A DNA stretch of 6,236 nucleotides, taken from assembly GCA_026392325.1 (NCBI GenBank), contig JAPLCH010000254.1, positions 1 to 6,236 of the forward strand, given 5' to 3'. The DNA is from Solirubrobacterales bacterium. GTDB lineage: Bacteria; Actinomycetota; Thermoleophilia; Solirubrobacterales; Solirubrobacteraceae. Within the stretch, counting starts at the first letter, position 1, and each line of letters opens with the position of its first letter. Positions 1 to 5,371 of this stretch are shown one piece after another. Position numbers and translations under genes: made by a program. Under the pieces are notes generated by a model. It did not search any database, was not told where the DNA came from, and worked only from the letters and a program-made list of their open reading frames with translations.

Positions 1-1208
1 GCCTTCGACAAGGCCTGCTCTGCTGCGTGCTCACCTGAGCGGCGGCCGAAAATCAGAGTGTCAAGCAGTGAGTTGGCTCCGAGGCGGTTGCCGCCGTGAA
101 CTGACACGCATGCAACCTCGCCAGCTGCGTAAAGACCGTTGACCGGGGTGTGCCCGTTGACGTCCGTCTTCACTCCACCCATGATGTAGTGCATTCCGGG
201 CTTGATGTGAATTGGCTCACGGGTGATGTCTACTCCGGCGAAGTCGCGGCCGATGTTGACGATCTCGCGAAGGGCTTCAAGGGTGCGCTTGCGCGGAACC
301 TTGGTGATGTCCAATGCGATCGTTCCGTCAGGGAAGCCACGGCCTTCAAGGATTTCAGTCTGCTCTGCGCGGGATACAACATCGCGTGAGGCAAGCTCAA
401 GCTTGTTCGGTGCGTACTTCTCCATGAAGCGCTCGCCAAGGGCGTTGTAAAGGTGCGCGCCTTCTCCACGTGCTCCCTCAGTGATCAGGAATCCGTTTTC
501 GGCAAGAGTCGTTGGGTGGTACTGGATCATCTCCATGTCCATAAGTGGTGCGCCGATCTTGTAAGCCTGGGCAATGCCGTCACCTGTGCAGATGAGTGCG
601 TTGGTTGTTGGCTTGAAGACCTGACCTGCTCCACCTGAGGCGAGAATCACGGACTTCGCGTTGAAGACCTGAATCTGACCGTCACGGATGTTTCGGCAGA
701 CGGCACCGACGCAGTTGCCAGAGTCATCAAGGAGGAGCTCAGTGGTGAACCATTCCTCGTAACGGTCGATCTGATCGTGATGCTTCATCAGACGCTCGTA
801 GAGAACGTGAAGGATTGCCTGCCCGGTGATGTCAGCCACGTAATACGTACGTGCCTGTGAGGCCCCACCGAATGCGCGGGTTCCGAGTTGGCCCACGTCG
901 TTGCGGTGGAAGGTGACACCAGCATGCTCAAGCCAGAGGATCTCGTCCGGTGCTTCCTTGCACATGACTTCGATGGCGTCCTGGTCTCCGAGGTAATCGG
1001 AGCCCTTGACCGTGTCAAAGGCGTGCGACTCCCAAGAGTCATCAGGGTTCAAGGCTGCGTTGATTCCGCCGGCTGCTGCAACGGAGTGCGAACGGACTGG
1101 GTGAACCTTGGAGATGATTCCCACGGTTGCGCCTTTTTCGGCTGCTGCGAGAGCGGCGCGCTGTCCTGCGAGGCCGGCTCCGATGATTAGTACGTCGTGA
1201 TTGGGCAT
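1..1208 (-). CDS. sdhA: Succinate dehydrogenase / fumarate reductase flavoprotein subunit, 3' end cut by window edge
   Basis: FAD-binding catalytic subunit that interconverts succinate and fumarate and passes electrons to an iron-sulfur subunit (complex II, TCA cycle). The reading frame has no stop over 402 visible codons; the family is roughly 570-600 residues, so about the last third is missing. Visible motifs: N-terminal dinucleotide fold VLIIGAGLAG (residues 6-15); RSHSVAAAGGINA (39-51), where His41 is the expected covalent FAD attachment; QYHPTT (229-234) and TEGARGEG (243-250) with His231, Glu244 and Arg247 of the active site; RDVVSR (275-280); HYIMGG (340-345); and GGNRLGANSLLD (372-383) with the substrate-binding Arg375. 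ATG at 1208 is chosen because the fold begins just after it and no in-frame ATG, GTG or TTG exists upstream as far as about 1320. The ribosome site is weak: GGAG lies 14 nt upstream. No SdhC/SdhD anchor gene precedes it. The RSHSVAA style resembles the cyanobacterial-type SdhA/FrdA more than mycobacterial Sdh1. Family is certain; SDH versus FRD direction is inferred from the aerobic TCA neighbours. Confidence 0.95.
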   Translation of the reverse strand, partial: MPNHDVLIIGAGLAGQRAALAAAEKGATVGIISKVHPVRSHSVAAAGGINAALNPDDSWESHAFDTVKGSDYLGDQDAIEVMCKEAPDEILWLEHAGVTFHRNDVGQLGTRAFGGASQARTYYVADITGQAILHVLYERLMKHHDQIDRYEEWFTTELLLDDSGNCVGAVCRNIRDGQIQVFNAKSVILASGGAGQVFKPTTNALICTGDGIAQAYKIGAPLMDMEMIQYHPTTLAENGFLITEGARGEGAHLYNALGERFMEKYAPNKLELASRDVVSRAEQTEILEGRGFPDGTIALDITKVPRKRTLEALREIVNIGRDFAGVDITREPIHIKPGMHYIMGGVKTDVNGHTPVNGLYAAGEVACVSVHGGNRLGANSLLDTLIFGRRSGEHAAEQALSK

Positions 1209-1314
1209 GCTCTGTTTACTCGCTCCAAGTGTGTTTGGATCAGCACCGAAGGTCCTCGGTGAGCGGCAGGGCGCCCCACTCGTAGAAGAGGGCGCGCAAG
1301 GCGCGGCTAGGAGC
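1209..1314 (-). other. Intergenic gap between rip3-like gene and sdhA, with short coding-like stretch
   Basis: This 106-nt gap separates the protease stop codon from the sdhA start. Read on the minus strand it holds 24 sense codons (1314 down to 1243) in the same frame as the protease, ending in TGA at 1242-1240. The peptide includes RALFYEWGALPLTEDLRC, and almost every codon ends in G or C, unlike random intergenic DNA. It could be a relic of a longer protein end, a tiny leader ORF (a TTG codon lies inside it), or chance. Two small inverted repeats lie here: CGCGC-AAG-GCGCG at 1293-1305 and the hairpin at 1244-1261. Neither is followed by a T-run, so I do not call a terminator. No clear promoter boxes were recognised. 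Confidence 0.4.
1244..1261. repeat. Perfect 6-bp inverted repeat upstream of sdhA
   Basis: CACCGA, a 6-nt spacer AGGTCC, then TCGGTG: the arms are exact reverse complements. It lies 36-53 nt upstream of the sdhA ATG, so it would sit in the sdhA leader or promoter. It could be a small RNA hairpin or an operator, or chance in GC-rich DNA. There is no T-tract on either side, so it is not a standard terminator. Confidence 0.3.
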
Positions 1315-2481
1315 CTACTCCGACCGGTCTTGGAGTGCAGCCCGAACCTGCTCGACGGTTATTACTCCGCGCAGAACCCCAGCGTCGTCAACGGCCATAA
1401 GCGCACCGTTTCGTGCAAGGGGCTCGGATGAGAGCAGGGACTCAACCTTTGTCATCTCGTCAATGGCCCAGCTGCTCACCGCCGTTCTGTCCATCACATC
1501 AGCAACACGCGGGGGCTCGCCAAGGCCAGGGTTCTCGGCAGCGTCGCGAACTGCCTCCTCGCGAACGATTCCCACGAAACGCGCCTGATCATCAATTACT
1601 GGGAACCATGACCACCCGAATCGGGTGAACCAATCTGATTCGGCTTCAACAACATCGACATTCGCTGGCAATGACACTGGGTGCCGGTCCATCAGGTCCA
1701 TGACAGTCCGATCACCGATCTTTGCGTGAACCTTGGTTTGGATCATGGTGCTTCGCGCTGCCTGACCGATGAAGAACGCCAGCATCAACCACCAGAGTCC
1801 GGAAAGATTTCCGTTGAGGATCTCCCAGAGGCCATAGGCGGCGAGGATCCAGCCGAAGCCGCGTCCGAGTCGGGCAGCAAACAGCGTTCCCTTCACTTCT
1901 GAGCCTGTGACCTTCCAGGCGATTGCTCTGGCAACGCGACCTCCGTCAAGCGGCCAGGCCGGGATCAGGTTGAAAACAAAGATCACGATGTTCATCGTCG
2001 CGACAAACGAGAGCGCGAGAAAAGCTGGGGTCACGGGTGTATTACCGTTCAACTCTGCTGTGTTGATGACTGCCGTGGTTCCCTCAAGGCCCGCTCCGAT
2101 CAGAAGGCAGACAAAGGCAACCAGCAGAGAAACGATCGGCCCTGCGATCGCGATCTTGAACTCTTGGCCTGGGCTGTCCGGCTCCCGCTCCATGCGCGCC
2201 ATGCCTCCGAGCATCCAAAGGTCAATGCTTGGGACTGCGATGCCTGACCTTTTCGCCACGAAGGCATGCCCCATCTCATGCGCCAACAGGGAAGCGAAGA
2301 ACAGCAGGGCTGTGGCAACCGCTGTCAAGTAGGCGGTTGATCCCTGCCCGCCAAGCAGGGACTTGAAGACTCCTGACAGCCAGAAGATCGCGAGGAACAG
2401 AATTATGAACCAGGACATGTCCACGCCCACGCGAATTCCGAAGACCTTGAACAGCTTGATTGATCCGCTTTTCATTCCCAT
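1315..2481 (-). CDS. rip3: Site-2 protease family (M50) membrane zinc metalloprotease with two CBS domains, Rip3-like
   Basis: 388-residue intramembrane metalloprotease of the S2P/M50B family, close in layout and length to mycobacterial Rip3 (Rv2625c, about 393 residues). Hydrophobic segments lie at about 18-40, 52-75, 108-131, 148-168 and 205-238. The zinc motif HEMGH is at 68-72 (His68, Glu69, His72) and the third ligand motif NLIPAWPLDGG at 161-171 (Asp169), so the protease core looks intact. The cytoplasmic tail holds two CBS modules, about 250-308 (VMDLMDRHPVSL) and 326-385 (VADVMDRTAV), which in this family probably sense an adenine nucleotide. Such proteases cut membrane-bound anti-sigma factors or similar regulators; the substrate here is unknown. 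The ATG at 2481 is preceded by GAAG only; an ATG two codons later is possible. It begins 33 nt after the aidB-like stop on the same strand, so co-transcription is likely. A 5-bp inverted repeat (2487-2499, CAACC-GAT-GGTTG) lies just upstream of the start. Confidence 0.93.
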   Translation of the reverse strand: MGMKSGSIKLFKVFGIRVGVDMSWFIILFLAIFWLSGVFKSLLGGQGSTAYLTAVATALLFFASLLAHEMGHAFVAKRSGIAVPSIDLWMLGGMARMEREPDSPGQEFKIAIAGPIVSLLVAFVCLLIGAGLEGTTAVINTAELNGNTPVTPAFLALSFVATMNIVIFVFNLIPAWPLDGGRVARAIAWKVTGSEVKGTLFAARLGRGFGWILAAYGLWEILNGNLSGLWWLMLAFFIGQAARSTMIQTKVHAKIGDRTVMDLMDRHPVSLPANVDVVEAESDWFTRFGWSWFPVIDDQARFVGIVREEAVRDAAENPGLGEPPRVADVMDRTAVSSWAIDEMTKVESLLSSEPLARNGALMAVDDAGVLRGVITVEQVRAALQDRSE

Positions 2482-2514
2482 GTCTTCAACCGATGGTTGC
2501 AGGCTGACGGAGCA

Positions 2515-4164
2515 TCAGCCGAGGTGGGGAATTGCTCGCGCGGTCAGACGGGCGGTGTCCACTCCTGCGGGCACTGCGCCGAAGGCTCTGCCGCCTTCTC
2601 CGCGAACGCGTGTGGCTACAAATGCGTCCGAGACTTCCTGAGGGGCGAATCTGGCCAACAATGAAGCCTGCAGGCCGATTGCCAAGCGCTCCACAATCAT
2701 CCGCGCCTGTGGCTGTGCCGCGGCAGGGTCTTCCAATGCAACTGCAGCGTCGTTGGTCAGTGATGTCAGTTCGGGGACAGCTTCGGCACCCAAGCGAATT
2801 TCGGCGAGCAGCGCGTCCAGAGTTCCCTCCTCACGGGCGGCTGCCCGGAGAACATCAAGACACATCACATTTCCGGAGCCTTCCCAGATTCCGTTCAGCG
2901 GGGCCTCTCTGTAAAGCCGGGGCATGCCGGACTCTTCCGCGTAGCCGTTGCCGCCCAGCACTTCAAGGGCTTCGGCGACAAAAGCCGGCTGGCGCTTGCA
3001 GACCCAATACTTGCCGACTGCGGTGGCTATGCGACGGAACTTGGCTTCCTCTGGGGAATCGGAGTCGTACGCGGAAGCCAGGCGCATGGCGAGCACTGTC
3101 GCTGCTTCGCTTTCCACAGCAAGATCGGCGAGAACGCCTTGCATCATTGGCTGCTCTGCGAGCAGACGGCCAAAGGCAGAACGGTGGGCGGCGTGATGGG
3201 CAGCTTGGGCAAGTGCCCAACGCATGCCTGACGCCGGGCCAAGGACACAGTCAAGGCGGGTGTGGTTGACCATCTCGATGATTGCCTGAATTCCGCGGCC
3301 AACTTCGCCAACAAGCCATCCATGTGTTCCGTGGAACTCAATCTCCGATGAGGCGTTGCTTCTGTTCCCCAGTTTGTCCTTGAGCCGTTGGACTCGAATT
3401 CCGTTCCGTGCGTCAGGTCCAAGCAGGCGCGGCACTGCGAAGCAAGTCGGGCCCGCATCCGTCTTGGCGAGAATCAGGAACACGTCGCACATTGGCGCAG
3501 AGCAAAACCACTTGTGACCGTCGATCAGCCATGGGTCGGAATCGGAGCCGAGGGGGACTGCGGTCGTCAAGTTGGCCCGTACATCACTTCCACCCTGCTT
3601 TTCGGTCATTGCCATCCCTGCCAATGCACCGGTCTTCTCCTCGGCGGGAAGGGAGCGCCCGTCGTATGAGTTTCGAACGAGCAATGGTTCCCAATGCTCT
3701 GCCAGGGCTGGGGTTGAGCGCAGAGCCGGCACGGCAGCGTAGGTCATGGACACCGGGCAGCCATGGCCAGCCTCAACTTGCGACCAGGTCATGAACATGG
3801 CACCGCGGGCAGCGTGTCCACCATCGGCTCCAGTCCAAGGAATGGAATGAAGGCCGTGACCACAGGCGATGTCCATCAGCTCGCTGTATGCAGGGTGATA
3901 GACGGCCTCGTCAACGCGGTTGCCATACCTGTCAAAAGGCTTGTAGACGGGTGGGTTGTCGTTTGCCAATGTGCCCAGCTCGAGGATCTCGGGCTTGCCA
4001 GCAAGCGTTCCAAGTTCCACGCAGCGGTCCTTCCACGCTCCAGCTCCACTGCGGTCAAGAGCCTCCACGAGGGGAAGGTTCGTGGCGAAAAGGTCAATGT
4101 CTGCAAGGGGTGGCGGCTGGTTTGGGGCTGCCAGCCTTGGGTCTTGTGGGGTGCCCGTCCTCAT
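2515..4164 (-). CDS. aidB: AidB-like acyl-CoA dehydrogenase family flavoprotein
   Basis: 549 residues from the chosen start, against 541 in E. coli AidB, with similarity along the whole length. AidB-type proteins are FAD enzymes of the acyl-CoA dehydrogenase fold (isovaleryl-CoA dehydrogenase-like). E. coli AidB is induced by alkylation and binds DNA, but the physiological substrate is unsettled. Motifs: MTEKQGGSD (186-194), GHKWF (216-220), RLKDKLGNRSNAS (260-272), VLGGNGYAEESGMPRLYRE (402-420), and IWEGSGNVMCLD (426-437), whose Glu428 sits where medium-chain acyl-CoA dehydrogenases keep the catalytic base. ATG 4164 is preferred because AAGGA lies 4 nt upstream and the N-terminus then matches E. 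coli length (NQPPPL aligned with NQPIPL). ATG 4182 (555 residues) is a fair alternative, and the open frame continues to a TTG at 4281. The C-terminal 109 residues have 14 Asp/Glu against 10 Arg and no Lys, so the basic DNA-binding surface of E. coli AidB is not evident. The enzyme role is therefore inferred and DNA repair is doubtful. Confidence 0.93.
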   Translation of the reverse strand: MRTGTPQDPRLAAPNQPPPLADIDLFATNLPLVEALDRSGAGAWKDRCVELGTLAGKPEILELGTLANDNPPVYKPFDRYGNRVDEAVYHPAYSELMDIACGHGLHSIPWTGADGGHAARGAMFMTWSQVEAGHGCPVSMTYAAVPALRSTPALAEHWEPLLVRNSYDGRSLPAEEKTGALAGMAMTEKQGGSDVRANLTTAVPLGSDSDPWLIDGHKWFCSAPMCDVFLILAKTDAGPTCFAVPRLLGPDARNGIRVQRLKDKLGNRSNASSEIEFHGTHGWLVGEVGRGIQAIIEMVNHTRLDCVLGPASGMRWALAQAAHHAAHRSAFGRLLAEQPMMQGVLADLAVESEAATVLAMRLASAYDSDSPEEAKFRRIATAVGKYWVCKRQPAFVAEALEVLGGNGYAEESGMPRLYREAPLNGIWEGSGNVMCLDVLRAAAREEGTLDALLAEIRLGAEAVPELTSLTNDAAVALEDPAAAQPQARMIVERLAIGLQASLLARFAPQEVSDAFVATRVRGEGGRAFGAVPAGVDTARLTARAIPHLG

Positions 4165-4291
4165 GGGTTCCTTAAGTGACATGCCGCCCATCATCCCACC
4201 AAATCGCCCCGGCGATAGGATCAAGCGGCGGTCGCCCCGCATCGCGGGCTTTAGCGATCCATCCAATCCGCCCACGAGCAAGCGAGTTCAA
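4165..4291. promoter_or_regulatory. Divergent promoter region between aidB-like gene and icd
   Basis: The aidB-like gene leaves on the minus strand and icd on the plus strand, so both promoters should lie here. A TAGGAT at 4216-4221 fits a loose -10 box for icd, but I see no matching TTGACA-like -35 at 17 nt, so it is weak. Two inverted repeats are present: 4203-4216 (listed separately) and CCCGC-ATC-GCGGG at 4236-4248. The icd ribosome site is poor (AGCGAG, 6 nt before ATG 4292). The region is GC-rich, with repeated TCGCCCC (4204-4210 and 4232-4238). Confidence 0.5.
4203..4216. repeat. 6+6 palindrome with 2-nt spacer, possible operator
   Basis: ATCGCC-CC-GGCGAT: the two arms are exact reverse complements. 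It is centred about 82 nt upstream of the icd ATG and about 45 nt upstream of the chosen aidB-like start, and it overlaps the first base of the weak TAGGAT box. The position and symmetry suit a dimeric regulator site, but no known operator is recognised and chance is possible. Confidence 0.3.
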
Positions 4292-4846
4292 ATGGCATAC
4301 GAAGTGACTTTCATTCCCGGCGACGGCACAGGTCCCGAGCTGGCAGAAGCAACACGTCGCGTTCTTGAAGCGACTGGAGTCGAGTTCATCTGGGATGTAC
4401 ACCCAGCCGGACTTGACGCATATGAGGCGGAAGGAACGCCTTTCCCCGACCGCACCCTTGCTTCGCTCAGGCGCACCAAGGTAGGCATCAAGGGCCCGAC
4501 AACGACACCGATCGGATCAGGCTTCCGCTCCGTCAACGTGCTTCTGCGCAAGGAGCTTGACCTCTTCGCTTGCGTCCGACCATGCAAGTCGTACCCCGGC
4601 GTCAGGACCCGTTACCCGGAGACCGACTTCGTGATCTTCCGCGAGAACCCCGAGGGCATATACGGCGGTAGAGCTTGGGAGCGAAATCCCCGAGGACAGC
4701 GGCATCTCACTCAAGTACATCTCCGAGCACGGCTCAGAGCGCATTGTCGAAGCCGCATTCCAGTACGCCAAGGAACATGGCCGCAAGAAGGTCACCGCAG
4801 CCCACAAGGCAAACATCATGAAGTTCTCCGACGGCATCTTCCTTGA
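4292..4846 (+). CDS. icd 5' reading frame as it stands (truncated 184-residue product)
   Basis: This is what would be translated from the icd ATG if the sequence is correct. Residues 1-125 are genuine isocitrate dehydrogenase, with the N-terminal GDGTGPE (10-16), the substrate loop FRSVNVLLR (78-86) and IFREN (115-119). From about residue 126 the frame is wrong and about 59 unrelated residues, rich in Arg, Gln and His, run to a TGA at 4844-4846. The product lacks the metal-binding aspartates and the catalytic lysine, so it could not be an active enzyme. ATG 4292 is chosen because the family fold starts directly there (MAYEVTFIPGDG); the frame is open further upstream only as antisense of the aidB-like gene. 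Confidence 0.6.
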   Translation: MAYEVTFIPGDGTGPELAEATRRVLEATGVEFIWDVHPAGLDAYEAEGTPFPDRTLASLRRTKVGIKGPTTTPIGSGFRSVNVLLRKELDLFACVRPCKSYPGVRTRYPETDFVIFRENPEGIYGGRAWERNPRGQRHLTQVHLRARLRAHCRSRIPVRQGTWPQEGHRSPQGKHHEVLRRHLP

Positions 4847-5318
4847 CGTTGCACGCAAGGTAGCCGCGCGTCACCCGGAGATCGAGTTTGAGGACCGCAT
4901 CATTGACAACCTCTGCAACCAGCTTGTTTCACGCCCTGAGGAGTACGACGTCGTCGTCATGCCGAACCTTTACGGCGACATTGTCAGCGACCTCGGCGCC
5001 GGAATGATCGGCGGACTCGGCTTGGCTCCAGGAGCAAACATTGGAGAGGCAGCCGCAGTATTCGAGGCAACTCACGGTTCAGCCCCGAAGTACAAGGGGC
5101 TCAACAAGGTGAACCCAGCTGCACTGATGCTCTCCGGAGTACTGATGCTCGCCCACCTTGGTGAGAAGGACGCCGCCCAGCGTCTTGAGGATGCGATCGC
5201 AGCAGTAATTGAGAAGGGCGACAAGGTCACATATGACCTCAAGCCGACCCGTGATGATCCAACCGCAGTAGGAACCAGCGAGTTCGCTGACGCAGTAATT
5301 GAGGAAATGGCCTCATAG
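4668..5318 (+). CDS. icd 3' reading frame as it stands (C-terminal fragment without its own start)
   Basis: Carries the rest of isocitrate dehydrogenase in the +1 frame: VELGSEIPEDSG at the break, AAHKANIMKFSDG with the catalytic Lys, MPNLYGDIVSD with the metal-binding Asp pair, HGSAPKY for the cofactor, and a normal C-terminus ending EEMAS and TAG. No start codon with a ribosome site lies at the break. The first in-frame ATG is at 4818, inside the conserved HKANIMK motif, so a protein from there (166 residues) would not be a natural start. It is best read as the second half of the broken gene. Confidence 0.6.
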   Translation, partial: VELGSEIPEDSGISLKYISEHGSERIVEAAFQYAKEHGRKKVTAAHKANIMKFSDGIFLDVARKVAARHPEIEFEDRIIDNLCNQLVSRPEEYDVVVMPNLYGDIVSDLGAGMIGGLGLAPGANIGEAAAVFEATHGSAPKYKGLNKVNPAALMLSGVLMLAHLGEKDAAQRLEDAIAAVIEKGDKVTYDLKPTRDDPTAVGTSEFADAVIEEMAS

Positions 5319-5357
5319 GGCCAGCCTCAACCCCCAAGTAATTTCAACAAGAACCAC

Positions 5358-5363
5358 AAGGAG
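5358..5363 (+). promoter_or_regulatory. Strong ribosome binding site for mdh
   Basis: AAGGAG, 8 nt before a GTG at 5372. It decides the GTG start, since the next in-frame ATG (5459) lies past the nucleotide-binding GAAGQIG motif. The 53-nt icd-mdh gap holds no terminator-like hairpin, which favours an icd-mdh operon. Confidence 0.85.
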
Positions 5364-5371
5364 AATTACCA

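Larger units (their letters stand above)
4292..5318 (+). pseudogene. icd: Isocitrate dehydrogenase (homodimeric NADP type) interrupted by a frameshift
   Basis: Oxidative decarboxylation of isocitrate to 2-oxoglutarate in the TCA cycle; Pfam isocitrate/isopropylmalate dehydrogenase fold. The coding sequence changes frame near 4667: 4292-4666 reads in one frame (125 codons) and 4668-5315 in the +1 frame (216 codons), giving about 342 residues when rejoined, near the size of the short form of the family. Active-site residues fall on both sides: Ser80, Asn82, Arg86, Arg96, Arg117 and Tyr124 before the break; Lys173, Asp230 and Asp234 after it. HGSAPKY (262-268), Val274 and Tyr315 match E. coli Lys344, Tyr345, Val351 and Tyr391, which bind the 2'-phosphate, so NADP use is inferred; E. 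coli Arg395 is replaced by Pro. The family pattern Y-x-G-[IV]-E at the break suggests loss of two bases (GGC-GGn-GTA reduced to GGC-G-GTA) rather than a gain of one. No other damage is seen, so a sequencing error is as likely as a real lesion. mdh follows after 53 nt. Confidence 0.85.

Noticed and set aside
1293..1305. CGCGC-AAG-GCGCG as a rho-independent terminator after the protease gene
   Set aside because: The stem is only 5 bp and no T-run follows in either direction.
1907..2332. 141-codon plus-strand open frame
   Set aside because: Antisense to the Rip3-like protease, whose membrane and zinc motifs are plainly coding; no independent support.
2487..2499. CAACC-GAT-GGTTG hairpin before the protease start as a regulatory element
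   Set aside because: A 5-bp stem in a 33-nt gap is easily chance; there is no further support.
2532..3269. Long open frame on the plus strand (245 codons)
   Set aside because: It is fully antisense to the AidB-like gene, has an Arg/Pro-rich low-complexity composition and matches no family. It is an expected shadow in GC-rich coding DNA.
4165..4281. TTG start at 4281 (or ATG 4242, 4194, 4191) for the AidB-like gene
   Set aside because: These add residues with no counterpart in E. coli AidB, lack a good ribosome site, and would fill almost the whole divergent promoter region. ATG 4164 with AAGGA is better; 4182 remains possible.
3956..4291. Upstream extension of the icd frame
   Set aside because: The frame is open upstream, but it overlaps the AidB-like gene in antisense and the IDH fold starts at MAYEVTFIPGDG (4292).
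4660..4675. Programmed +1 ribosomal frameshift in icd
   Set aside because: There is no slippery codon, stop codon or internal Shine-Dalgarno-like stimulator at the junction, and the family pattern suggests a missing residue, so an indel explains it better.
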